The notes below the pieces were generated by a model, which did not search any database, was not told the origin of the DNA, and worked only from the letters and a program-made list of their open reading frames with translations. Positions 30,294-38,439 of a stretch of 64,000 bases of DNA are shown here, piece by piece; the stretch's first letter is position 1, and each line of letters opens with the position of its first letter. Location of the stretch: positions 124,001 through 188,000 of the forward strand of contig BGKB01000146.1 of the NCBI GenBank assembly GCA_003116975.1, read 5' to 3'. The DNA comes from Aurantiochytrium sp. KH105 (taxonomy: Eukaryota > Sar > Bigyra > Thraustochytrida > Thraustochytriidae). The position numbers and the translations under genes are program-made.

Positions 30294-31746
30294 GAGGGAA
30301 GTTCTCAAGCAAATCAGCGTCAGCGGTTGCCTCCTCGCGGAGCTTTTCAATCTTCTTGTTGAACTCCTCCGTGTAGCGCGCGGCCCGCTGATCAATGAGA
30401 AGCTCGCGCTGGCGCTCAATGGCGGCAAGACGCGCCTTTTCGTCAATCTGCGCGCGAAGCAGATCCTGGTTGAGCATACGGCGCCCGCGCTCTTCGCGCT
30501 CGTGCTGACGGTGGCGCTCATTGGCTTCCTCGTCGAGCTTGCGCTGACGAGCAATGTAGTCTTCGTCCGCAAGACGCTCCTCGAGCGCCTGGTTCTGTCG
30601 CTCGGCAATCTGCCGCTGCCGCGTCTCGTCAACCTCTTTCATGAGACGAGCGCGCGCTTCGGCGTCGGCAGACCACTGCGCCTCGCGCTTGAGCCATACC
30701 TTTTCGGACTCCTCTTGCCGAATGCGTTCCAAGTCGCTCTCATCGCGTGCCTCGCGAATGGCCAGCTCGCGAAGATGGGCCTGATAGTCTTGGGAAGCCT
30801 TGCGCATCTCCGCCTGCTTGGCGCGCTCAATCTCGGCGGCCTTGCGGTCACCCTCCAGTTGCTGGTTCAAGAGGTATTTGTCGAGACGTTGCTCTGCCTC
30901 CGCCTCGGCGGCGCGCTTCATCGCCCGGTCCAGGTTCTCTTGCTGAACGGCAATGCGCGCCAATCGCTGCTCCTCCTCGCGGCGAATCGCAGCCTCGCGC
31001 TCTTCATCCTCCTCGGCCCGCCACTGTGCGCGCCACTGGGCACGCCTCGCCTCGAGCTCGTCGACCTCTGCCTGTCGCCGCTTTCGAAGTTCCTGGACCT
31101 GGGAGTCGAGCATAGTGCGCATCTCTTCGTTGCGCACCGCGGCCTCGCGGCGCTCGCGCTCCTCGCGAGCCCGCTTTACCTCAATACTGGCGTGCCACTC
31201 GCGCGCGAACTCTTCGTCCTCGCGAGCACGCGCCTCTTCTTTGGCACGTCGTTCATCGAGCTGGACGCCGCGATCGCGTGTGACCTTGAGTGTGCGCATC
31301 TTGGACTGCTGAAGTCGCATCTCGTCTTGGGCGAGACGGTCCCGTTGCTCGAGGCACTTTTTGGCGAGCGCCTGTCGCTTGGCTTCGCGGTCGTCCTTGA
31401 GCTGTTTGGCGCGCGCTGCCATGCGCACGCGACGCTGCTCGGGGGTCTCAAAGCTGTTGCGAAATTCCTCCTCGAGCTGTTCGCGCTCGCGTTGCAAAAG
31501 ATCTGCGAGCGCGCGCCGTCGTCGGTCCAGATTTTGCTCGTGCGCAGCGAGACGCTGCTGCATGCCGGCACGCACGCGCTGACGTGCCATGGCTGCTTCG
31601 GATTTTTGCTCCCATTTCGCGAGGTCTGTGAAGCGGTCTACTTGCCGAATACCGGCCTCGAGGTGTGCCCTGCGCTGCTCGCCCTCGCGTCTCTTGATGA
31701 TCGTGTAGTCCGCGGGGAGCTTTCGCGTCGGCTTAAAGGCGTCCAT
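30271..31746 (-). CDS. CFAP53: CFAP53 (CCDC11) axonemal coiled-coil protein
   Basis: 491 residues from ATG at 31746 (MDAFKPTRKL), close to the 514 of human CFAP53. Almost the whole chain is Arg/Glu-rich coiled coil of the trichohyalin-plectin-homology type. The block RRALADLLQREREQLEEEF...RVRMAARAKQLKDDREAKRQ and the late block DESDLERIRQEE...LMKEVDETRQRQI align in order with CFAP53 rather than with MNS1 or CFAP45. CFAP53 is a microtubule inner protein of ciliary doublets and is needed for outer dynein arm docking and motility. Its presence implies flagellated cells such as zoospores. The C-terminus ends inside the 171-bp duplication. Confidence 0.85.
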   Translation of the reverse strand: MDAFKPTRKLPADYTIIKRREGEQRRAHLEAGIRQVDRFTDLAKWEQKSEAAMARQRVRAGMQQRLAAHEQNLDRRRRALADLLQREREQLEEEFRNSFETPEQRRVRMAARAKQLKDDREAKRQALAKKCLEQRDRLAQDEMRLQQSKMRTLKVTRDRGVQLDERRAKEEARAREDEEFAREWHASIEVKRAREERERREAAVRNEEMRTMLDSQVQELRKRRQAEVDELEARRAQWRAQWRAEEDEEREAAIRREEEQRLARIAVQQENLDRAMKRAAEAEAEQRLDKYLLNQQLEGDRKAAEIERAKQAEMRKASQDYQAHLRELAIREARDESDLERIRQEESEKVWLKREAQWSADAEARARLMKEVDETRQRQIAERQNQALEERLADEDYIARQRKLDEEANERHRQHEREERGRRMLNQDLLRAQIDEKARLAAIERQRELLIDQRAARYTEEFNKKIEKLREEATADADLLENFPRRTFEWT

Positions 31747-32719
31747 CTCGCTGTTGAGCTCCTTGCTCTAGCTCAGGGTCCGAGGCCAGGTTTTCGGCCA
31801 AAGCCACAGCTTCGTTGTCCTCTTGTTTTTGGCCCCTCTCGTCAACTTGTCCCTCCTCTTGACGCACGCGCACGGGGAGCGCCAAATCGCGCGAGGACGC
31901 TTTCTTCGCCGGCGGTTTGCGCGCACGCAGTTCGGGTCTCGCGGACGTTGTTGGTTGTTGTTTTGGCTCAGGCCCGTGGACGCGGGCGCAGACGCCGCTA
32001 CCTCCCTGGTCTGCCTGCGTGCCTGCCTCCCTCCCTCCGGCCCTCGCGCCTCCCGCGCCTCCCGCGACCGCTGCGCAAGCGCCGCTATCGAGCTCTACGC
32101 GCGGGCGCGTGGCTCCTTGTTGTCTTCCTCCCTCCTCCCGGTCCTTGGTTTTTTTATTTCTTCATCATTGATTAGGACCAAAACCAAAAAATTGAGGGCG
32201 GAAAAAATTATAGGCGTTGGGTTCGCCGTCGACATTTTGGTCGAGAAGAGGAGCGGAGTTGCGACGACGACGGGATTGGTGTGTTATGCAAGAAAGCCTA
32301 TACCTGCATGACTGATATTGGCTGGCGTTGTGCCTGTCGAGGATTCAAAGAATCAGTCTGTTCGTCGCCGGCGCCTTGAATGATAAAGGTGAAAATGGAA
32401 TGGAAAGGAACTTGAAAGGAAAGGAAAGGAAAGAAAAAGAAGTGGATAGCTGCAGGACTCAGTGAAGAGTGGTGAGGCACCTTGAGGCTTGCTTGCCTGC
32501 TCGCTTGTTTACTTACTTCGCTGCCTTACAGTGAGTATCGCTTTTCACAACAAAGAAATGAAAAAAGAAAAACTTTACACTCAAAAACCTTCGCTTCCCT
32601 TCTTGCTCGCTTGTGAAACGGCTCTGCGATCGGGCGGCCGCGCTCACATGCTTGCTGGCTGGCCGCGAGAAATGAGGAAGCCAAAAGACAATCTCGCTTT
32701 TGCTACGTGCGTGGGGAAG
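31747..32719. promoter_or_regulatory. Divergent upstream region between CFAP53 and TIL protein
   Basis: 973 bp between two divergent starts. Pyrimidine-rich near 32010-32060; GGAAA-type repeats near 32399-32440. No gene is seen. Promoter role inferred. Confidence 0.4.
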
Positions 32720-33268
32720 ATGGAGAAAAAGATGCTCGGAACAGCAGCGTGGGCGCGTGGCATGGCGCTCGTGAGCGTGGTGCTCGCAGCACAGAGCTCA
32801 GACGTATACGCAGCGCCGACCATTGAGCAAGCTGAAGTCACCTGCCCCGAGGGGTTCGTTTTTCGGCAATGCGGCACACCTTGCCCAACAACCTGCGACA
32901 ATTATGGTGAACAGACAATGTGCATCAAAATGTGCAAGTCTGGATGCTTTTGCCCATCAGATAAAATCCTCGACGAGGTCACCTCGAGCTGCGTAGATTC
33001 GATCGCTGCGTGTTCAAACAAGCCGCTTGCAAGTGGCACTGATGCTGACGAAGCTCACAGTCAAGCCGTAGACGCGCAGACTGTCGTCTTTGCTGTAACT
33101 GGCGTGCTCTTTGCCGTGCTCTGCGCAGCTATTATGCGCTGCGTACGCCGAAGCGCTGCGGCCCCAAAGGTCGTCGCTCGTCCCACAGGAAACAAGCTCA
33201 AAGTCGTCGATCTCAATCTCAACCGCGCAGGTGCATCGCCTGAAGAAGTATCCACGCAGCACGTGTAG
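32720..33268 (+). CDS. Type I membrane protein with TIL-like 10-Cys domain
   Basis: 182 residues from ATG at 32720. The frame is open to 32489, but only this start places a signal peptide (hydrophobic AWARGMALVSVVLAA, cleavage near DVYA-AP) at the N-terminus. The ectodomain at about 42-98 has ten cysteines in a trypsin-inhibitor-like (TIL) spacing beginning CPEGFVFRQCGTPCPTTC and including GCFCP. A single membrane helix follows at about 121-141 (TVVFAVTGVLFAVLCAAIM), then a basic stop-transfer RRS and a 40-residue cytoplasmic tail. TIL domains are protease-inhibitor or von Willebrand-type binding modules. A membrane-tethered single TIL could inhibit a surface protease or bind a ligand (inference). 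Confidence 0.8.
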   Translation: MEKKMLGTAAWARGMALVSVVLAAQSSDVYAAPTIEQAEVTCPEGFVFRQCGTPCPTTCDNYGEQTMCIKMCKSGCFCPSDKILDEVTSSCVDSIAACSNKPLASGTDADEAHSQAVDAQTVVFAVTGVLFAVLCAAIMRCVRRSAAAPKVVARPTGNKLKVVDLNLNRAGASPEEVSTQHV

Positions 33269-33588
33269 GTAGAGATTTACAAAAACGAAAAACAACATGT
33301 ATGTTAGCTTTATTTCGTTCGACCTGCACAAGATCATGAATCACGTGATCAATTGAGTAGTAGCAAGCAAACTTGGAGAGAAATTGCAAGCAAAATGAGA
33401 AGGAACCAATTTCTGACCATCCTTGCATCCTGGGACCTATGAAGGACTTTGAGATGATGAAGAAAGTAAGAGTAAAAAAGAGTGCACAAACGAAACATGG
33501 TTTGGGGGGGGGAGAGGGGGGGGTAGTAAATTGCAAGCGAATTACTTGTAGAATCAAAGACAAAAGTGGAGTGGGTGGGTGTTCTCGC
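33269..33588. other. 3' intergenic between convergent genes
   Basis: 320 bp separating the stops of the TIL protein and the first deacetylase. It includes a G-rich run near 33506-33522. No gene is seen. Confidence 0.5.
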
Positions 33589-36390
33589 TTACTCGCCGCA
33601 CGTGGGCTGCTTCGTGGGAGCTGGGGTCGGCGCCGTGGGGAACGGCGTGGGCTCCGGAGTTCCGAGTTCAAGATCTTTGCCAGAGTCAACGCTCTGGCCG
33701 AGCGAAGCCGTGTGGGTGCCAATGGTGCTGAAGAGGAGCGTGACGACATCGCCTTCGACGCTAGCGCTATCGGCACCAGTGTACTGGATCGAGCTCGCAG
33801 TACCCGAGGGCATGGTCACCTCGACCTTGCCGCTGCCAGTGACAGTGAAGCTGATATCGGTGGCGCTCGTAGACGAGACAGCCTCGAGTTCCATGCGCAT
33901 CGCGAGCTTGGTGATGTGCGCCTGCGAAGTCGCGCTCACAGTATCGGCCAGGGTGAAGCGGAAGGAGCCACCATTCGTCGGAAGGAAGATGCGCGACGAC
34001 GTGTACGCAGGCCAGTCCTCGACGCTGTTAATGACCTTGCTGCCGTCCTGAAGAACAGAGACCGCCATGGCACCGAGCGAGCCACCCGTGGAGGAGATCG
34101 TGGCCAAGTAGGTATCGTTACCCTCGTCCGTGACTTCGATCGAGGTCGCGGTAAACGCGCGAATGCGGTCCGAAAGACCCATGCCCGTGACAAACTCGGC
34201 GCCCATGTTGTATGCCTTGGCAATGACGGGTTCGATCAAGGTGGACGGGTAAAGGCCGTTGTCAAAGGTGTAGCTCTCATCGTTCCAGTCAACCAGGGCG
34301 TAGTCGTGGACAGGTAAGTGCATGATGGCCATCTTGGCGTTTTCGGTGGCGTTGTCGAGCTGCTCAAACCAAAAGGCAGTGGTCGCCTCGGGCGTCCACT
34401 TGAGGAATTCAATCGCCGTAAAGTCAAAGTACATGTTGGGTGCCATGTAGACCATGTCGCTCACAGCGTCAATGTAACCAAAGCAGCCCGGGTAGCCGGC
34501 GCCCTGGCCAGCATAGCCGCCAGAAAAGTAGGTGTCGTTAAAGTAGGGCTCGAGCTTGATGAGCGTAGCGAGCGACTCGGTGGCACCAGGCTGCGCCGAA
34601 GCAAGGCGCGAGAGAGACATGTTGCCCATAGTGTACTCCTTGGCGGTTTTGAACTGGAATTCGAGCTCGGCATCAGTGAGCAGATTGATGTCATCGGGGT
34701 GCGTGAAAGAGTGCGTTCCGATCTCGTTCTCGAGGGCAATGTATTGATCGTAGAGCGGTTTGGCCCAGGTCCAGTCCGTGTACTCCTCTTCGTCGACGTC
34801 ATTGCCAAGATTAATGTAGTACGAGCAGACAAAGCTGTAGTTGCCATACCAGGGCTCAATAATGCGGGGGAGAAGCGCGGTCTCGAGGATGATAGCCTGC
34901 GGGTAGTACTGGCTCTGGTCCATGTCATTGCGTGCCGCAAAAATGAGGTCCTGGCGCGTGAGCTGTACGCCGACCGTGAGGCCGTCCGCGGCGACGGCCC
35001 AGGCGATAGCGCGCCAGACAAGGTCGCGGTTGGCGGCCACCTCGAGAGTAGAAAAGTGCACAGTGCGGCCGCTGGTCTTGCCGAACATGTTGGTAACGCA
35101 TTCGGTGGCGAGAATGGAGTCGTAGGTGACGGTACCCGTGCCAGTGATGACGAGTTCCTGCGTGGCCACCGTAGTCACATCGAAAGCCGTGCGCGAAAAC
35201 TTTTGGTACATGTTGGTGAAGGTGCCTGCGGTGCTTTCGTCAAAGAGTTCATCACCAACCTCCTTGTCGGCGAGGATGGAGAGCGTGTTGTTCGCGACGA
35301 TGATTTTGGTCGAGGTGGTCGATGCATAGACGGGGCTTGCGTCTTCGAGACCAAAAAGCAAGTTGAGAGTAAAGTACGGGTCACCAGCGATCACGGAGCG
35401 ATCGAGGGCGTTGGTGGCAAAGTCGCCAATGCCCACGAGACCGACCTTGTGAAGATGGACAAGGCGCACAAAGGCCTTGCGAATTTCAAAGGTAAGGTCG
35501 GGGTCGATCCAGGCAAAGTAAGGAACAACAATGACCTTATACTTGCAGGACTCCTCGACATTGAGAATGTCATCGAGGGTGATGCGATCGTACGGGAGGC
35601 CGGCCTGCATCAGCTGGCCCTGCATGGACATGAAGAGTTGGCGGTAGGCCTTGTCCTGGAAAAGAAGGTTCTGGGCGTCCAGAGAAAAGAGTACGGCGGC
35701 CTTGTTCGGGGTGTAGGTGCAAGCGGGCTCGGCATCGATGCCCTTGATGACGGGCGCAAAGTTGAGCAGGTACTCGGGCTGGAGCTGGCCGACCCAGGCG
35801 CCGTCAACGGAATGGATGAAGTTTGCCGCAACGCCCAGATCGCGGTCGGTGGAGACGGGCACGCCGGCGGCGACAAGCTGAGCCATGGACACCTCAAACT
35901 CGACGGCGCCAGGCATGACAGAGGCTGTGAGGGGAATGTAGGCGCTGGAAATGGTGGTGTTGATCGCCGTTGAGCAAGTGTCCACCGCACCAGAGCAGCC
36001 CGTGTAGAGTCCAACAGAAGCCAGCAGCTTGGGCGAGTTCCAGTCCATTAAGATGTGAACGTAGGCATCCGAGCCTGTGGCGGGCATGGTGTACGAGGCG
36101 GCGCCCGTGTATCCCGAAGTCATGTTGACGTCGGTGTCAAAGTAAATATGGGTTTCGATGAATTCGCCATCCCCAATGGCCTGAGGCCGCGCGAGGAAGA
36201 GCCATGAATCCCTTTCATCATTGTAGGACGCGTAGAGCTCGGCATACTGTGCGATGTCTTGGGTCTCGTAGAAGCCCGGGAGAACGCGCTGGCTGGCTAC
36301 CCAGTCAGAGCCGTCACCATCAACAACCTGGCCCGTGGCGGAGGCCACGAGGACGGCGGCCACGGCCAGCACGAAGCGCAGAGGGCTCAT
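33589..36390 (-). CDS. Secreted Agd3-like polysaccharide deacetylase, paralogue 1
   Basis: 933 residues from ATG at 36390 (MSPLRFVLAVAAVLVASATGQ), which gives a clear signal peptide; the frame upstream is Ser/Gln/Ala repeat and is excluded. An N-terminal beta-rich region is followed by a deacetylase domain of the CE4/CE18 (NodB-like) type. The metal-site motifs are NDMD near residue 487 and HSFTHP near 560, with a later MHLPVH segment. The order and size match the large Agd3 family (fungal galactosaminogalactan deacetylase). The C-terminus is a beta domain plus a short Pro/Thr tail ending PTKQPTCGE. Expected role: N-deacetylation of an extracellular or wall amino-sugar polymer. Its paralogue starts 4.7 kb away in the opposite direction. 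Confidence 0.85.
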   Translation of the reverse strand: MSPLRFVLAVAAVLVASATGQVVDGDGSDWVASQRVLPGFYETQDIAQYAELYASYNDERDSWLFLARPQAIGDGEFIETHIYFDTDVNMTSGYTGAASYTMPATGSDAYVHILMDWNSPKLLASVGLYTGCSGAVDTCSTAINTTISSAYIPLTASVMPGAVEFEVSMAQLVAAGVPVSTDRDLGVAANFIHSVDGAWVGQLQPEYLLNFAPVIKGIDAEPACTYTPNKAAVLFSLDAQNLLFQDKAYRQLFMSMQGQLMQAGLPYDRITLDDILNVEESCKYKVIVVPYFAWIDPDLTFEIRKAFVRLVHLHKVGLVGIGDFATNALDRSVIAGDPYFTLNLLFGLEDASPVYASTTSTKIIVANNTLSILADKEVGDELFDESTAGTFTNMYQKFSRTAFDVTTVATQELVITGTGTVTYDSILATECVTNMFGKTSGRTVHFSTLEVAANRDLVWRAIAWAVAADGLTVGVQLTRQDLIFAARNDMDQSQYYPQAIILETALLPRIIEPWYGNYSFVCSYYINLGNDVDEEEYTDWTWAKPLYDQYIALENEIGTHSFTHPDDINLLTDAELEFQFKTAKEYTMGNMSLSRLASAQPGATESLATLIKLEPYFNDTYFSGGYAGQGAGYPGCFGYIDAVSDMVYMAPNMYFDFTAIEFLKWTPEATTAFWFEQLDNATENAKMAIMHLPVHDYALVDWNDESYTFDNGLYPSTLIEPVIAKAYNMGAEFVTGMGLSDRIRAFTATSIEVTDEGNDTYLATISSTGGSLGAMAVSVLQDGSKVINSVEDWPAYTSSRIFLPTNGGSFRFTLADTVSATSQAHITKLAMRMELEAVSSTSATDISFTVTGSGKVEVTMPSGTASSIQYTGADSASVEGDVVTLLFSTIGTHTASLGQSVDSGKDLELGTPEPTPFPTAPTPAPTKQPTCGE

Positions 36391-36394
36391 GCTG

Positions 36395-36475
36395 GCTCGC
36401 TCGCTCGCTTGCTTGCTTGCTGGCTGGCTGGCTGACTGCTCGCTCACGTGCGTGCTTGCTTGCTCGCTCACTCGC
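36395..36475. repeat. GCTC/GCTT/GGCT tetranucleotide repeats
   Basis: Mixed tetranucleotide repeats begin within 5 bp of the deacetylase 1 start codon, so they form its 5' leader or core promoter. Confidence 0.85.
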
Positions 36476-38337
36476 TCAGGCCGGCTAGGCCTGATGAGCG
36501 TGTAGAAGCGGACGGGCGCGCCGGGAGCGCGACGCGACACGACGTGGGTCTCGTGCCGTTTGCGTTTTGCGTCCAACTTTGTCTAGACGCCGCCCAGCGC
36601 AGACTTGAAAGGAACTCGAAAGGAGGGAGGGAGGGAGGGAGGGAGAAAATGAAAAGAAAAAGAATGAATGAAAGAAACAATGAATGAAAGAAAGGGGGCC
36701 GGTCCCGGTGCGGTGCCGTCAGCGCCGCTGTGCGCGTGCAGACAGTGTAGTGCCATCCCGGCTTGTGTGGCTAAGTTGCACTAGGCTTTTCGTTGTCCAT
36801 TCAGCCATCCACCACCGCAAGGCAAGGCAAGGCAAGGCAGAGGGCCAACTTTTGAAATTTTCATCAGGCACTTGATTGAGCGCCACTTGGAAGACGCCTC
36901 CCGCAGCTGCAGCGCGTGCAGCCCCCGCCGGCGTCCACTCCTTTCCCCTTTTACCCCGCATTTTCCCTGCTCTCCCTCGCCCTGCGATCGACGCAAAGTG
37001 GTGGCAGCGGCAACTCCAGTCGAGAAGCGGAATCCATGCCTTCGTGCCCAGCGCAAGGGCGGGCCGCTCAGGAACCCTTGGGCCGGGGCCGGCGCCAGCG
37101 CGGCCCTGCGTCCCCTTGGTTAGAGTGCAGTGCATCCGGCCGTGCGCAGGCGGACGAGGGAAAGAGAGGGGAAGGAAAGGTTGGAGCAGTAGGGTAGATG
37201 GACATACTAGAGAAGAAAAAAAAAAAAAAAAGGAAAAAAAGTGCGGGCTCCTCCGTCCATTCCGGGTCTCGCGACAAGCCATCGACCGATCGACACACGA
37301 AACTGCGCGCGCCCTGAATTCGAACGGTCGATCATCGACTTGCGGCCCGCGGCCTGGACTTGGACATTCAGCCCCGGCAGCGACGGCCGTAGCGAGTGCA
37401 GAGCAGCAGCCCCGGTAGACGTGGTAGGCAGGCCTGGGTCCGCTGTCTCGCGCTTATTCTGCTTGTGACTGCAAGCAGCCATGGCCACTGCAACCTATCT
37501 GGCCCACAACGACGAACGTAATCGATCGCGGACAGACGCGATCGGTCAATGAGTCGATCGAGCCAGCAAAGGTGAGCGAGCGATCGATTCACTCATCGAT
37601 CGATCAATGCATCCAAGCTTTACCCCATCCGCGTCGGGCGACAGCAGCAGCCGTCATGGGCCCGAGCGTCTGCGTGCGTGTGAGCGAGCGAGTGAGTGAG
37701 CGTGTGAGGCCGAGTCCACTCGGTTGGAAAGGCAAGTCAAGCGCCATATAAGTGGCATCACGGACCGAGAGAGAGACACCGTGACGATTGCTGCTGAAAA
37801 GTACGATGCACGAATTTGGAGAAATGCACGCGCGCCGGCGCCAATTTGCACGCTCGCACGCATGGTTCTTGGTGGCGATGGCGAGGGATTCACTGTAAAA
37901 TGCATTAATGGAGTAGCGGTCATGGAAGCAGGGCGGCCGCGGCTGATGGCCAAGAAGGAATTCAATGGATGGATTGATGGAATGTGAATGGTCGATCAAC
38001 GAGCCTCACGAGATTTTCTCTGTTATACTTGTCAGGTTTCCGGTGGTTTATGGCGCTATGAGCGGGACCCACGAGCGCCGCCGAATTTCTTCATCGTGCT
38101 TCGAGCTGTTGCAGCTGGCATGGCTGCTGCAGCAAAGGATTGAATGGTCCGCCTTCTTCTCGCACGTGCTCGGGCTCATCGTCGAACCAACTTGACTGTG
38201 CGTGCAGGTCGTGCGACGCGTCTTTACTTTGTGCGTCTATCCTTTTCAACATGTGCCTGTCCCCGGCCCCGAAACAAGGCAGACGGACGGACATCTCAGA
38301 TGGCTGACTGTGAGTGAGCGGAGCGAAATCAAGCTAC

Positions 38338-38394
38338 CAGCGACCAGTGGCCAACGGAGCGCGTGAAAGACGCGCTCCGTTGCTCCGGTCGCTG
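38338..38394. other. Long two-part hairpin (inverted repeat)
   Basis: Inner arms CAACGGAGCGCGT (38352-38364) and its exact reverse complement (38370-38382) surround a GAAAG loop. Outside a 6/4-nt internal loop, outer arms CAGCGACC (38338-38345) and GGTCGCTG (38387-38394) pair perfectly. That is 21 bp of perfect pairing in 57 nt. It lies far from any gene I can support. Confidence 0.9.
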
Positions 38395-38439
38395 TGTGTG
38401 TGTGGGGTGGGGGGGGGGGGGAGGAGGGGGGGGGGGGCG
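38395..38439. repeat. GT repeat followed by long G runs
   Basis: A short (GT) run directly abuts the hairpin and leads into G runs of 13 and about 12 broken by A and T. The plus strand could form a G-quadruplex. It may also be an assembly-sensitive site. Confidence 0.85.

Noticed and set aside
30241-32175. 644-codon plus-strand frame
   Set aside because: Antisense of CFAP53, open because of Arg/Glu codon bias in the coiled coil; Leu/Ala/Arg-rich with no domain.
34318-35973. 551-codon plus-strand frame
   Set aside because: Antisense of deacetylase paralogue 1; no recognisable protein features.
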